Positions 9,253-18,499 of a stretch of DNA of 64,000 nucleotides are shown here, in pieces. How positions within the stretch are numbered: the stretch's first letter is position 1; each line of letters begins with the position of its first letter. The stretch comes from Stappia taiwanensis (GTDB lineage Bacteria; Pseudomonadota; Alphaproteobacteria; Rhizobiales; Stappiaceae), in the NCBI RefSeq assembly GCF_014635285.1, contig NZ_BMCR01000010.1, positions 1 to 64,000 on the forward strand, written 5' to 3'. Below the pieces are notes generated by a model, which did not search any database, was not told the origin of the DNA, and saw only the letters and a list, made by a program, of their open reading frames with translations. The translations under genes were made by a program, and so were the position numbers.

Positions 9253-9740
9253 CAGACCCGACGGATGATGCCGGCGGTCCCCGGGGCGAGACGCCGCGCC
9301 TTGGCGAAATCGGCCTTGGCAGCTTCGCCCCCTACCTGATGAACCGCATCATGGCGCGCTACAATGCCTCCTTGCGCGAGGATGTCGCCGAGCTCGGACT
9401 GACCACCCCGAAGATGCGCACCCTGGCGGTGCTCGCCGTGATGGACGGGCTGCTGATCCGCGAGCTTGCAGTCCACGCGGTGGTCGAGCAATCGACGCTG
9501 AGCCGGGCGCTCGACCAGCTTGCCGCCGAGGACCTGATCCGCCGCGAGACCGATGCGGCCGACAGCCGAGCCACCCGGGTCTTTCTGACCGCCGGCGGGC
9601 GCGCTGCCTTCGAGATCATGTGGCCGCATATGGCGGCGGCGCATGAACGCATGTTCCAGGGCATTGCCGACGACGAACGGCGCGCCTTCGTCGGGACCTT
9701 GCAGAAAATGCTCACCAACATTCGCAAACACGAAATCTGA
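9249..9740 (+). CDS. MarR-family transcriptional regulator of the indolic catabolic operon
   Basis: The 163-residue protein has a MarR winged helix-turn-helix: LTTPKMRTLAVLAVMDGLLIRELAVHA is followed by recognition helix VEQSTLSRALDQLAAEDLIRRE and the wing DAADSRATRVFLTAGG. The ATG overlaps the upstream TGA and the next gene follows after eight bases, so it is co-transcribed with the enzymes it probably controls. The likely ligand is an aromatic pathway intermediate, as for many MarR proteins in catabolic operons. The AT-rich divergent spacer at 6744-6855 (TTGCAAATGCATATATAATTG) is the natural place for its operator, but this was not proven. Confidence 0.85.
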   Translation: MTDPTDDAGGPRGETPRLGEIGLGSFAPYLMNRIMARYNASLREDVAELGLTTPKMRTLAVLAVMDGLLIRELAVHAVVEQSTLSRALDQLAAEDLIRRETDAADSRATRVFLTAGGRAAFEIMWPHMAAAHERMFQGIADDERRAFVGTLQKMLTNIRKHEI

Positions 9741-9748
9741 GGTTTCCC

Positions 9749-11896
9749 ATGGCCGAACGTTCCTTCAAGGCGGAAGTCGAACATCTGCGGCTTGGCGCAG
9801 GCGAAACCTTTACCGGCGAGGGCATCCTGGCGATCACCAAGGCCCTTCTGGAAAACGGCGTCGGCTATGTCGGCGGCTATCAGGGCGCGCCCATCAGCCA
9901 CCTGATGGATGTTCTCGCCGATGCCGAAGAGCTCTTGACCGAACTGGGCGTGCGCTTCGAGGCCAATGCCTCGGAAGCCGCCGCCGCTGCCATGCTCGCC
10001 GCCTCCGTCCATTACCCGATCCGCGGCGCGGTGACCTTCAAGGGCTCGGTCGGCGTCAATGTCGCCTCCGACGCGCTGGCCAACCTGGCCTCGTCCGGCG
10101 TTACCGGTGGCGCGCTGGTGATCGTCGGCGAGGATTACGGCGAAGGCTCCTCCATCATGCAGGAGCGCAGCCACGCCTTCGCGATGAAATCCCAGTTCTG
10201 GCTGCTCGACCCGCGCCCCAACCTTCCCTCCATCGTCAAGGCGGTGAAGCAGGGGTTCGAACTGTCGGAAGCCTCGAACACCCCCGTGATGCTGATGGTG
10301 CGCATCCGCTCCTGCCATGTGACCGGCAGCTTCGAAACCAGGGACAACCAGCGCCCGCCGTTGACCGTGCGCGAGGCCCTGTCAGAGCCCAGGCGCGACT
10401 TCAACCGAGTGGTGCTGCCGCCCATGTCGTTTGCCCATGAACAGGACAAGGTGAACAACCGCTGGCCGGCGGCGGAGAAATTCATCATCGAGAATGGCAT
10501 CAACGAGCGGTTCGGGCCGAAAGACGCGCGGGTCGGCATCGTCTGCCAGGGTGGCATGTACAATGGCGTGATCCGCGCCCTGCAACGGCTCGGCCTTGCC
10601 GATATCCTCGGCCAGACCGACGTGCCGCTCTATGTGCTCAACGCCACCTATCCGCTGGTGGAATCGGAGTTCATGGAATTCTGCCAGGGCAAGGACGCGG
10701 TGCTGGTGATCGAGGAGGGCCAGCCCGAGTTCATCGAGCAGGCCCTGTCGACCATGCTCTACCGAGCCGGCTCGAATGTGCGGTTGCACGGCAAGGACAT
10801 GCTGCCGATGGCCGGCGAATACACCGGCCAGGTGATGCTGGACGGGGTCACCGCCTTCCTGCGCGCCCATGCACCGGACATGCTGCCCGGCCAGGTGCGG
10901 GCGCCGAATAAGCCCGCGCCGGCAACGCCCGATCTTTCCTCCACCGTGCCGATCCGCCCGCCCGGCTTCTGCACCGGCTGTCCGGAGCGGCCGATCTTCG
11001 CGGCGATGAAGCTGGTGGAGAAGGAACTGGGCCGGCATCAGATCAGTGCCGACATCGGCTGCCACCTGTTCGCCGCCCTTCCCCCCTTCGAAATCGGCGG
11101 CCAGACCATGGGCTATGGCCTCGGCCCGGCCTCGAACGCGGCCTTCGACGGCGGCGGCGAGAAGCGCGCCATCTCGATCATTGGCGATGGCGGGTTCTGG
11201 CACAACGGCCTGTCCACCTCCATCGGCAACATGGTGTTCAACAAGTCCGACAGCCTCGCCATCGTCGTCGACAACTACTATTCGGCGGCGACCGGCGGTC
11301 AGGACATCCCCAGTTCCCGCGCCGACAATCCGACCAAAGCGACCAACAACCCGATCACCGACGCGGTGAAGGGCATTGGCGTGAAATGGGTGCGGCAGGT
11401 CGACCGCACCTATGACGTGGCCCGGATGCGTCAGGTGATCCGCGATGCGCTGACCACCGAGGAGACGGGGCCAAAGGTCATCGTCGCCTCCTCCGAGTGC
11501 ATGCTCAACCGGCAGCGCCGGGAGAAGCCGCAACGCGCCAAGGCGATCAAGGACGGCCGCCGGATCGAGGCCCCGCGTTTCGGCGTCGATGAGGATGTGT
11601 GTACCGGCGATCATGCCTGCATCCGCCTGTCGGGCTGCCCGTCGCTGTCGCTCAAGCGGCTGGACGATCCCTTGCGCGACGACCCGGTGGTCGCCATCGA
11701 CCACACCTGTGTCGGCTGCGGCAACTGCGGCGAGGTCGCCGAGGCGGCGGTTCTGTGCCCCAGCTTCTACCGCGCCGATGTGGTGCACAATCCGACGGGT
11801 ACCGAACGCTGGTTCGCCCGGCTGCGCACCCGCCTGATCGACTGGCTTCAGACCCGGCGCGCGAACCGCCGCCTGACTTTTGTGGAGACTGCGTGA
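9749..11896 (+). CDS. iorA: Indolepyruvate:ferredoxin oxidoreductase alpha subunit (thiamine-diphosphate enzyme)
   Basis: The 715-residue protein has three parts. The N-terminal pyrimidine-binding domain includes GYVGGYQGAPISHLMDVL near 30-50. The thiamine-diphosphate domain has CPERP near 410 and GDGGFWHNG...VVDNYYSAATGGQ near 475-515. The C-terminal ferredoxin-like region has the cysteine clusters CTGDHACIRLSGC and CVGCGNCGEVAEAAVLC. This is the layout of IorA, which oxidatively decarboxylates aryl-pyruvates to aryl-acetyl-CoA using ferredoxin. The first cluster is spaced unlike a classic CxxCxxC, so the iron-sulfur set may be reduced. The next gene starts on the last base of the stop codon, as expected for an alpha/beta pair. 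Confidence 0.88.
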   Translation: MAERSFKAEVEHLRLGAGETFTGEGILAITKALLENGVGYVGGYQGAPISHLMDVLADAEELLTELGVRFEANASEAAAAAMLAASVHYPIRGAVTFKGSVGVNVASDALANLASSGVTGGALVIVGEDYGEGSSIMQERSHAFAMKSQFWLLDPRPNLPSIVKAVKQGFELSEASNTPVMLMVRIRSCHVTGSFETRDNQRPPLTVREALSEPRRDFNRVVLPPMSFAHEQDKVNNRWPAAEKFIIENGINERFGPKDARVGIVCQGGMYNGVIRALQRLGLADILGQTDVPLYVLNATYPLVESEFMEFCQGKDAVLVIEEGQPEFIEQALSTMLYRAGSNVRLHGKDMLPMAGEYTGQVMLDGVTAFLRAHAPDMLPGQVRAPNKPAPATPDLSSTVPIRPPGFCTGCPERPIFAAMKLVEKELGRHQISADIGCHLFAALPPFEIGGQTMGYGLGPASNAAFDGGGEKRAISIIGDGGFWHNGLSTSIGNMVFNKSDSLAIVVDNYYSAATGGQDIPSSRADNPTKATNNPITDAVKGIGVKWVRQVDRTYDVARMRQVIRDALTTEETGPKVIVASSECMLNRQRREKPQRAKAIKDGRRIEAPRFGVDEDVCTGDHACIRLSGCPSLSLKRLDDPLRDDPVVAIDHTCVGCGNCGEVAEAAVLCPSFYRADVVHNPTGTERWFARLRTRLIDWLQTRRANRRLTFVETA

Positions 11897-13449
11897 TGAG
11901 TGTCGAAACCGCCCTCGCCCCGCGCGTTGCCGATGCCCGCATGGGCCAGGTCATCAAGCTTGCAGTCCTCGCCGTTGGCGGCCAGGGCGGCGGCGTGCTC
12001 AGCGGCTGGATCGAGAAGCTGGCGCGCGCCCAAGGCTACGCCTGCCAGACCACATCCGTGGCCGGTGTCGCGCAGCGGACCGGCGCCACCATTTACTATA
12101 TCGAGATGGCGCCGGTGGCTGCCGGCGAAACGCCGGTCTTCTCGCTGGCCCCGGCCTCCGGCGATGTCGATATCCTGATTGCTGCCGAGATCATGGAGGC
12201 CGGACGGGCGATCATGCGCGGCTTCGTCACCCCGGACCGCACCACGCTGATCGCCTCGACCCATCGTGTTCTCGCCGTCAGCGAAAAGATGATCCCGGGC
12301 GACGGCATCGCCGATGCCGATGAGGTGATCGCTGCCGCCGAAACGGCGGCCCAGCGCGCCGTCCTGCTCGACATGGAGCGGCTGGCGGTGGACAAGGGCT
12401 CGGTGATTTCCGCCTCGCTGTTCGGCGGGCTCGCCGGCTCCGGTGCGCTACCGTTCGCCGAGACCGCCTTCGAGGACGCCATTCGCGCCGGCGGCAAGGG
12501 GGTGGAGGCCTCCTTGCGCGCCTTCCGCGCCGCAGCCGCTGCCGCCAGGGACGGCGAACAGCCGGCTGCCCCCGCAGCCCCCGCCGCACCGGTCGCGGCG
12601 CTGGTCGGACCTCAGCGGCTGCAAAAGGACTGGGAGGCGCTGGAAGCCCAGCTCCGCAACCTGCCGGGCGCGGTTGCCGAGCTTGCCCTTCCCGGCCTGC
12701 GCAAGGTGGTCGATTTCCAGGATTTGGCCTATGGGCGCGAGTATCTCGACCGGCTTGAGCGGGTCGTTGTCACCGATGACGGGACGCACGGCTTTGCCCT
12801 GTCCCGCGAGGCGGCAAAATACATCGCCAATGCCATGGCCTATGACGATGTGGTCCGCGTGGCGGACCGCAAGACCCGGGCGGCGCGCTTCGAGCGCATC
12901 CGCCGGGAAATGTTCGTCAAGGACGACAAGGTGATGCAGCTCACCGAATTTCTGCACCCGCGCGCGGAGGAAATCGCCGGCCTGTTGCCCGCCCGCCTTG
13001 GTGCCAAAGTCGAGGCGAGCCCGAAATGGATGGCCCGGCTTGATCGCTGGTTCTCCAAGGGACGGCGCATTCGCACCGACACCATGCGCGGCTTCCTGAT
13101 GCTCTACCTGATCGGGGGCTTGCGCGGCTGGCGCCGGCGCACCCATCGGCACGCGCTGGAACAGGCCCATCTGGACGACTGGCTCACCTTGGTCCTGCGC
13201 ACCAGCGAAAAGGACTACCAGCTCGGCGTCGAGGTCGTGCGCACCCGGCGGCTGGTCAAGGGCTACTCGGACACGCACACGCGGGGTCTGTCCAAGTTCG
13301 ACCGGGTGCTGGCGATGTTGCCGGCGCTTCAGGGGCGCGAGGATGCCGCCGACTGGCTGCGGCGCCTGCGCGAGGCCGCCCTGCTCGATGAGGAGGGCAA
13401 GGCGCTCGACGGCGCGATGCGCACGGTGGAAAGCTTCGCCGCTGCGTAA
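11896..13449 (+). CDS. iorB: Indolepyruvate:ferredoxin oxidoreductase beta subunit with C-terminal extension
   Basis: The start MSVETALAPRVADARMG overlaps the iorA stop by one base and gives 517 residues. The first 200 residues are the 2-oxoacid oxidoreductase gamma/beta domain (LAVLAVGGQGGGVLSGWIEK, then SVAGVAQRTGATIYYIE). The remainder is a long all-helical extension (about residues 235-517) of the kind seen in proteobacterial IorB proteins (DUF6537-like). With IorA it forms the complex that converts indolepyruvate or a related aryl-pyruvate to the acyl-CoA. The Ala/Pro linker near 215-230 separates the two parts. It is the last gene of the operon. Confidence 0.88.
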   Translation: MSVETALAPRVADARMGQVIKLAVLAVGGQGGGVLSGWIEKLARAQGYACQTTSVAGVAQRTGATIYYIEMAPVAAGETPVFSLAPASGDVDILIAAEIMEAGRAIMRGFVTPDRTTLIASTHRVLAVSEKMIPGDGIADADEVIAAAETAAQRAVLLDMERLAVDKGSVISASLFGGLAGSGALPFAETAFEDAIRAGGKGVEASLRAFRAAAAAARDGEQPAAPAAPAAPVAALVGPQRLQKDWEALEAQLRNLPGAVAELALPGLRKVVDFQDLAYGREYLDRLERVVVTDDGTHGFALSREAAKYIANAMAYDDVVRVADRKTRAARFERIRREMFVKDDKVMQLTEFLHPRAEEIAGLLPARLGAKVEASPKWMARLDRWFSKGRRIRTDTMRGFLMLYLIGGLRGWRRRTHRHALEQAHLDDWLTLVLRTSEKDYQLGVEVVRTRRLVKGYSDTHTRGLSKFDRVLAMLPALQGREDAADWLRRLREAALLDEEGKALDGAMRTVESFAAA

Positions 13450-13494
13450 GCCGGCAGCGCGCCGACCGGAAAACAGCGAGACCCGTCGGGGGAG

Positions 13495-13518
13495 GCGTGA
13501 GAGGGCTTCCCCTCACGC
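13495..13518 (+). terminator. Possible terminator hairpin after iorB
   Basis: GCGTGAG and CTCACGC pair around a 10-nt loop, about 45 bases after the iorB stop. There is no thymine run after it, so it could equally be a chance hairpin or the edge of the DeoR remnant it overlaps. Confidence 0.3.
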
Positions 13519-13956
13519 GCCCCCTGCGTGGTTTCCGTCCGCCAGCAGCAGATGCCCATGTTCGAATTCCGCCGCGATGTCCGACGGAACTCCATCGGAC
13601 ACCAGCACATCAATCGCCGACCAGTCGCAAACATGGATCAGGCCGGATTTTCCGAACTTGGTCGCATCCATCAACAGGATGGTCTGATCGGCAAGCGGGA
13701 TCATCGCCCGCTTGAACTCCGCCTCGAACAGATCGAAATCGAGACAGCCGCGCGCAGCGCCGACCACCACCGAGGTAACGAAATAACTCGGAGTGAACTG
13801 CGACAGGAATTCGATGGTGCCGGCACCGGTGATCGTCCGGTCCTCGGCGCGCAGTTCCCCTGCCGGCAGGATCAGACGGTGCCGGCTGTTGGCGGCCAGG
13901 AAGATCTGCGCGATCTCCAGCGAGATCGTCAGGATCGTCATCGGCTCCCGGTGCAC
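13513..13956 (-). pseudogene. C-terminal remnant of a DeoR-family regulator
   Basis: The frame encodes the DeoR effector-domain core: SLEIAQIFLAANSRHRLILP, GELRAEDRTITGAGTIEFL, YFVTSVVVGAARGCLDFDLF, EFKRAMIPLADQTILLMDAT and KFGKSGLIHVCDW. The N-terminal helix-turn-helix half of the family (about 100-110 residues) is missing. Upstream sequence continues in other frames with unrelated content, so the gene is truncated near 13940. DeoR proteins of this subtype normally sit beside sugar or glycerol-3-phosphate transport genes. None is intact here. The fragment is best read as a scar left by deletion or insertion. Confidence 0.75.
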
Positions 13957-14246
13957 CAGCTCGCGAGCGAGAAAACAGGTGGTGGAAGATCGTATAGATC
14001 GGGAACATCACCCGCAGCAGGAACAGGCTGAACAGCAGCCGTTCCAGCAAAAACTCCAGCCGGACGAAGGCATAGGCGGCCAGGGTGATGGTTGGGCGCG
14101 AGGCACTGGCCGATCTCGTGGCCGGCCATGGCGCGGTCGAGGAACCCTATCGGTTCAGCGCCGAGCCGGCGCAATACATGATGCACCTCTGGCAGGAGGG
14201 AACCGGGCGCGTCAGCCACGTCGTTTCCGTCGCGCCGGCGCAGTAG
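13957..14246. other. Decayed sequence with protein-like fragments
   Basis: On the minus strand (about 13985-14095) a frame reads TITLAAYAFVRLEFLLERLL then FSLFLLRVMFPIYTIF, a hydrophobic stretch resembling part of a sugar ABC permease. On the plus strand 14088-14246 encodes a 52-residue piece ending YRFSAEPAQYMMHLWQEGTG and VSHVVSVAPAQ. It looks like a protein C-terminus but was not recognised. Both lack starts, context or full domains. Together with the DeoR remnant they mark a boundary where older genes were destroyed. Confidence 0.5.
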
Positions 14247-14774
14247 CGCCGTCTCCGCCTCTCCGCAGGGCTGCGGTAGGAGCCTCGCAGCGCTGGGGTC
14301 CAGACCCTAATCTGTCGGCTCGGCCCTGGCGGCGCTATTGCCTGCGGGATGTAACACCATCCGGAAGGAGAAGCTCCTACCTCCAAAGGCTAGGAGCCTA
14401 CGCCATTCGAACTAAGCCAAAATGTATTCACGAAATCAGAAAATAACAAAAGGCGCAGTCAACCCATCACTTGCGCCAAAAATAAGAAAAATATAATAAA
14501 AACCATAGATACCTCAAGACATAAAACCGCAACTATAGAATAACAATCTCCGAAATAATTGAATTAATTAACAAAATGTAAACAAAAATTATTGCGATAA
14601 ATTCCAATTCATGCGGAAATAATTGGAGCCAACGACCCCAAGAAATTTCCGCATGCTTTCCTCGTGTCTCATCTGCAGAGAGGGAAAGCGGGCACGTCTC
14701 GAAGCGCAGACGCCGTTCCGGCGATCTGGACGCTCGGTGATTGACTGTAACCGCGTGACATCAGGCAGCGTCCT
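14247..14774. other. Intergenic region, strongly AT-rich in its second half, upstream of the polysaccharide cassette
   Basis: No gene was recognised. The first part (to about 14410) is GC-rich and holds the word TAGGAGCCT twice (14277 and 14391), plus a hairpin GCTCCTA...TAGGAGC at 14373-14397. It also holds the inverted motif GGGTCCAGACCC at 14296-14307, which recurs at 40616. From about 14415 to 14640 the sequence is unusually AT-rich for this chromosome (for example AATAATTGAATTAATTAACAA). It probably carries the promoter and regulatory sites of the following operon, or a silencer-type nucleation site. No single -35/-10 pair stands out. Confidence 0.5.
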
Positions 14775-16061
14775 ATGAACACAGTTTTGCGTCTGCGCCC
14801 GACCGAGAAATTCCGTTGCGTGCTTTTTCCACGCGATGACAACATCACCATTCCGGACGGATGGACCAAGAGTGGCATCGATAGCGGCGACTGGCCCTTT
14901 ACCATTGTCATGACGACGCCGCTGGCCGACCCGCTGATCGACCGGCTCCTCAAACGGGTCAACGATCCACTGGTCCCGTTGATCAGCCTCCTGCCGGACG
15001 ATCGCGACTGGTTCGATGCCTCCGGCCCGGGCTGCTGGGAACAGGCCCTTGCGATCACCGAACGGTTGGAGAAGCTACCCGAGCAGATCCGCAATTCGGC
15101 CAATCCGGAAGACATTATCCTGGCCCGGCTGCATTCGCGCGATGCCGACATGACGGCGAGCTACAATACCACCCAGCCTGGCATGGTCAGCTATGCCGCG
15201 CTTGGCGGACGTCTCGACGCCCCGGCCGAAGCCGCCAACAAGCTGGTCCAGCGCGACTGCCTCAGCCGCAGTTTCTTCGATCGCCTGCACATCTGTCCCC
15301 AGTGTCGCGGTTCGGCGTTGAACGTGCGGGAGGAATGTCATGCCTGCCGCTCCCCGCAGATCGACGAGCAGGCGATCGTCCATCATTTCCGCTGTGGGTA
15401 CGAAGGCCTCGAAAAGACCTTCAAGCGCAGCGACGGCGGCCTGCAATGCCCCCAATGCAACGACATGCTGCGTCACATCGGCCTCGACTACGACAAGCCG
15501 GGCTCGGCGATCGAATGCCAGTCCTGCAACAGCATCAACGACACGCCCGCCATCGGCTTCGTCTGCATGGGTTGCCGGGCGTGGCACGACGCGGCGCAAA
15601 TGCCGGTGCGCGATTGGTTTTCCTACAAGATGACCCCGGCCGGAACACGGACCCTTCTCGCCGGCGGCGTCGGCGAACTCGCACCGCCCGACCGGTCCGA
15701 CACGTTCAAGCTGATCCTGCAGCAGGCCCTTCAGCACGAAACCGCCTTCCAAACCCCCTTTCAGGTCTTGAGAGGCGTGTTCGCCGGCGATGCCGCGACC
15801 CAGACCCACAATCTGCGCCTTGCCAGCCGGACCGAAGACCTGGTCATGGACGTTCTGCGCAGCGCTCTGCGGCCGGTCGACACCGTGACCCGCCACGACA
15901 ATGGCGTTCTCATCCTGCTGCCGCATATGGACAGGGAGGGCATCGAACCGGTCATCGCCGAAATCGAACAGCGCATGTCCGAAGTGGTGCGCACCGATCC
16001 CGGCCTGCGCCTCGACATTCTCTCCCGGCGCGAAGCGGAACAATTGCTGGAGGAGTTGTGA
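14775..16061 (+). CDS. TackOD1 zinc-ribbon protein with degenerate GGDEF-like tail, regulator of the polysaccharide cassette
   Basis: The 428-residue protein has no signal or membrane segment. The central part carries five Cys pairs: C174/C177, C188/C191, C225/C228, C248/C251 and C264/C267. Around them are CPQCRGSALNVREECHACRS, IVHHFRCGYEGLEKTF and MLRHIGLDYDKPGSAIECQ. This is the pattern of the thaumarchaeal-output-domain-1 (TackOD1) family. The last 110 residues (RTEDLVMDVLRSALRPVDTV, HDNGVLILLPHMDREG) resemble a GGDEF fold without the GGDEF signature, so it should not make cyclic di-GMP. Its stop overlaps the start of the GT2 synthase. Control of that synthase is inferred from the position. 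Zinc binding is inferred from the cysteines. Confidence 0.8.
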   Translation: MNTVLRLRPTEKFRCVLFPRDDNITIPDGWTKSGIDSGDWPFTIVMTTPLADPLIDRLLKRVNDPLVPLISLLPDDRDWFDASGPGCWEQALAITERLEKLPEQIRNSANPEDIILARLHSRDADMTASYNTTQPGMVSYAALGGRLDAPAEAANKLVQRDCLSRSFFDRLHICPQCRGSALNVREECHACRSPQIDEQAIVHHFRCGYEGLEKTFKRSDGGLQCPQCNDMLRHIGLDYDKPGSAIECQSCNSINDTPAIGFVCMGCRAWHDAAQMPVRDWFSYKMTPAGTRTLLAGGVGELAPPDRSDTFKLILQQALQHETAFQTPFQVLRGVFAGDAATQTHNLRLASRTEDLVMDVLRSALRPVDTVTRHDNGVLILLPHMDREGIEPVIAEIEQRMSEVVRTDPGLRLDILSRREAEQLLEEL

Positions 16062-17362
16062 TGGACGCGCTCCACGGTCCCGCCGATGTCCTTGGCGCCC
16101 TGGACTGGCACACCAGCCTGGCGATGTTCTGGTTCATGGTGCTCCTGGAAATTCCCCGCTTCACCTTCGCCTTCCTTGTGGTCGCCGGGCAGAAGCTGGC
16201 GCAGGCGCTGCGCCCTGGTTCCGGACAATCCATGGCGGATGAATTGCTGCTTGAAAGCCTGAAGGTGAGCATCGTCGTCGCCGGTCACAACGAAGCCCAT
16301 GCCATGCGTGCCTGCATCCGCTCGCTGCGCGAGCAGACCCGGCGGATCGACGAAATCATCTGCGTCGACGACGGATCGACGGACGGCATGCGAGAGGTTC
16401 TGGCGCAGCTCCGCGCCGAGGGGCTGATCGACATCGCCCTTTGCAATCAGGACCGCTGCGGCAAGGTCGCTGGCGCGAACCTGGGCATGATGCTCGCCTC
16501 CGGCGACATCATCGTCAATCTGGACGCGGATTGCTCCTATGACCGCGATGCCATCGAGCTCTTGATCGCGCCCTTTGTCGATCCGAACGTCGGGGCGACC
16601 TGCGGCAGCATCGGCATTCGCAACCATACTGCCTCGGTCGTCGCCTCCTACCAGGCAATCGAGTACATCATCAGCATCGGCCTTGGGAAACGGGTGCAGG
16701 AGTTTCTCAACATCGTCACCTGCGCATCCGGCGCCTTTGGCGCGTTTCGCCGCGAATGCTTCCACCAGATCGGCGGCAACGAACCGGCGTCCGGCGAAGA
16801 CTTCGACATGACCATGCGCATTCGCCGGGCCGGCTGGTCCGTGCGCTTCGTCGCCGACGCCTGGTGTTTTACCGACGCCCTTCCCACGTTCGGCGGCCTC
16901 GTGCGGCAACGCCGGCGCTGGGACCGCGACACGGTACGCATCCGCCTGCGCAAGTTCCGCAGTTCCTTCCTGCCAACCAAGGGGAGTTGGAGATCGCTGG
17001 AGACCGTCGAGCAGCTCGAGTTCATCATCATGACCCTGCTGCCGACGCTCGTCTTCCCGCTTTATCTCGGCGGCATGTTGCTCTTCCTCGGCTCCGGCCT
17101 GTTTTTCATCATCGGCGCCGTGGCGCTCGTCTACATTTTCCTGGAACTTTGCGCCTTCCTGCTCGCGGTCTTCATCTCTGGCCGCTTCCCGGCAAGGACG
17201 GTGCTCGAACTGCTCCCCTTCCTCCTGACCAGCGGCCTCTTCAACGGCGGTGTGATGCGGCTGGTCCGGCTCTACGCCTATTTCGAGGAATGGGTGTTCC
17301 GCACCTCGAAGGACGATCGCTATTCGCCAAGCCGCGTCCAGCGCATCGCCGCAATCTATTGA
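16061..17362 (+). CDS. Processive family-2 glycosyltransferase (polysaccharide synthase)
   Basis: The 433-residue membrane protein has an N-terminal helix (about 20-42), a cytoplasmic GT-A domain and a C-terminal group of about four helices (from about 315). The processive GT2 signatures are all present: ICVDDGSTDG (about 100-109), NLDADCSYD (153-161), SGEDFDMTMRI (244-254) and QRRRW (283-287). This is the BcsA/Alg8/HasA layout, in which one protein polymerises and secretes a chain. No PilZ domain is attached. The neighbouring membrane-fusion-like protein and glycosidase-like protein resemble the Alg44 and degradative partners of synthase-dependent exopolysaccharide systems. The polymer is unknown. 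Confidence 0.9.
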   Translation: MDALHGPADVLGALDWHTSLAMFWFMVLLEIPRFTFAFLVVAGQKLAQALRPGSGQSMADELLLESLKVSIVVAGHNEAHAMRACIRSLREQTRRIDEIICVDDGSTDGMREVLAQLRAEGLIDIALCNQDRCGKVAGANLGMMLASGDIIVNLDADCSYDRDAIELLIAPFVDPNVGATCGSIGIRNHTASVVASYQAIEYIISIGLGKRVQEFLNIVTCASGAFGAFRRECFHQIGGNEPASGEDFDMTMRIRRAGWSVRFVADAWCFTDALPTFGGLVRQRRRWDRDTVRIRLRKFRSSFLPTKGSWRSLETVEQLEFIIMTLLPTLVFPLYLGGMLLFLGSGLFFIIGAVALVYIFLELCAFLLAVFISGRFPARTVLELLPFLLTSGLFNGGVMRLVRLYAYFEEWVFRTSKDDRYSPSRVQRIAAIY

Positions 17363-17371
17363 GGCCATGTC

Positions 17372-18499
17372 ATGATCCGACAGATTAAGACCCGTACCAA
17401 GGCCGACCGTTTCGAAAACGACGTGCGTGCCAGCAAGCCGAAATGGGGCCGCTACATCTATCTTGCCGGTGTCCTCGGCTTCTTCGTCTATCTCGCCAAT
17501 CTTCTGGTCGGACCGATGATCTGGCTGCAGGCCGAGGGGCTGGTCACTGCAGACAAGTTCGTCATCGCCTCTCCTTACGAAACCCAGGTGATCCGCATGG
17601 CCGTGCAGCCGGGACAAGTGGTGCGCAAGGGCCAGCTTCTTGGCGTCGTGCATTCGCCGCAGGTCGCCAGCGTGCTCGCCAATCTCGCCTCGCAGAACGC
17701 GGCGACAATCGCGCATCAAGCGGAGCTGTCGATCAAGGTCGACATCGCCGACACGGTCATGACCACGGCGAAAGCGCGCCTGGCCGAGGCGGAGGACAGT
17801 CTGCGCAAGATGAACGGCGCCCGCGCCCTCGTCACCGGCACCTCCTACAGCAACGCCGTCCAAGAGCATTACGCCGCCGTTCAGGAACACGCCATGCGCG
17901 AGGTCGAGCGGCGGACCTCGCTGGCACAACTGGCAAAGCTGGAGGACGCACAGGCGGAAGCCATGGCGGCGATGAACGATATCCGCTTGCGCTACAATGA
18001 CGGAAACATCGTCGCTCCGGCCAATGGGGTGATCACCAGCGCCGTGGCGCAGCAGGGGGATGTGGTCCGGCCGGGCGAGCCCATCGCCGAAATGTTCGTC
18101 GGCGAGAAATTCGTGCTCGCCTATCTGGAAACCGGAACGCTCTATTCGGTCCACCCCGGCGAGCGCGTCACCGTCTCCGGCGGTTTCGCCAGTTCAAGCG
18201 GCACCATCACCGAGATCCTGCCGCTGACCGTTCCGCTGCCGTCCGAGTTCCAGAAAACCTTCCGGCCGACCGCACGGGGACAAGTTGTCCGGATCTCCCT
18301 CGACACGCCCGCCGCCTTCCCCCATTCGGCCGACATCCGCGTGTCCGGAGAAAAACTCATACCGGGCAACGACACGATTACTACCAGCCGGATCGTCTCG
18401 GCGATCTCCGGTGCCGCCTCCACCCTGGTGGCGTGGTTCCGCCCCACGCCGACCACCGCCAAGACCGCCCAGGCATCGAAACCGACCGTCGTCAGGTGA
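17372..18499 (+). CDS. Membrane-fusion (HlyD/Alg44-like) component of the polysaccharide cassette
   Basis: The 375-residue protein has one membrane helix at about 27-50. A biotinyl-lipoyl half motif follows (FVIASPYETQVIRMAVQPGQVVRKG), then a long alpha-helical hairpin (about 105-210), the second half motif (NIVAPANGVITSAVAQQGDVVRPGE) and a beta domain. It lacks the PilZ domain that precedes this module in Alg44. It starts nine bases after the synthase stop, so the two are co-translated. The inferred function is a periplasmic conduit or adaptor for the growing chain. The C-terminal 25 residues are Pro/Thr/Ala-rich and probably disordered. Confidence 0.8.
   Translation: MIRQIKTRTKADRFENDVRASKPKWGRYIYLAGVLGFFVYLANLLVGPMIWLQAEGLVTADKFVIASPYETQVIRMAVQPGQVVRKGQLLGVVHSPQVASVLANLASQNAATIAHQAELSIKVDIADTVMTTAKARLAEAEDSLRKMNGARALVTGTSYSNAVQEHYAAVQEHAMREVERRTSLAQLAKLEDAQAEAMAAMNDIRLRYNDGNIVAPANGVITSAVAQQGDVVRPGEPIAEMFVGEKFVLAYLETGTLYSVHPGERVTVSGGFASSSGTITEILPLTVPLPSEFQKTFRPTARGQVVRISLDTPAAFPHSADIRVSGEKLIPGNDTITTSRIVSAISGAASTLVAWFRPTPTTAKTAQASKPTVVR

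Noticed and set aside
14088-14246. A 52-codon plus-strand ORF with an ATG that could be called a small gene
   Set aside because: It reads like the tail of a longer protein (YRFSAEPAQYMMHLWQEG) with no ribosome binding site. It lies in a stretch of other gene fragments, so it is treated as a remnant and not annotated as a gene.
15761-18154. A 797-codon minus-strand open frame across the GT2 and membrane-fusion genes
   Set aside because: Low-complexity His/Asp/Glu/Gly-rich shadow of real genes, with no ribosome binding site or family features.
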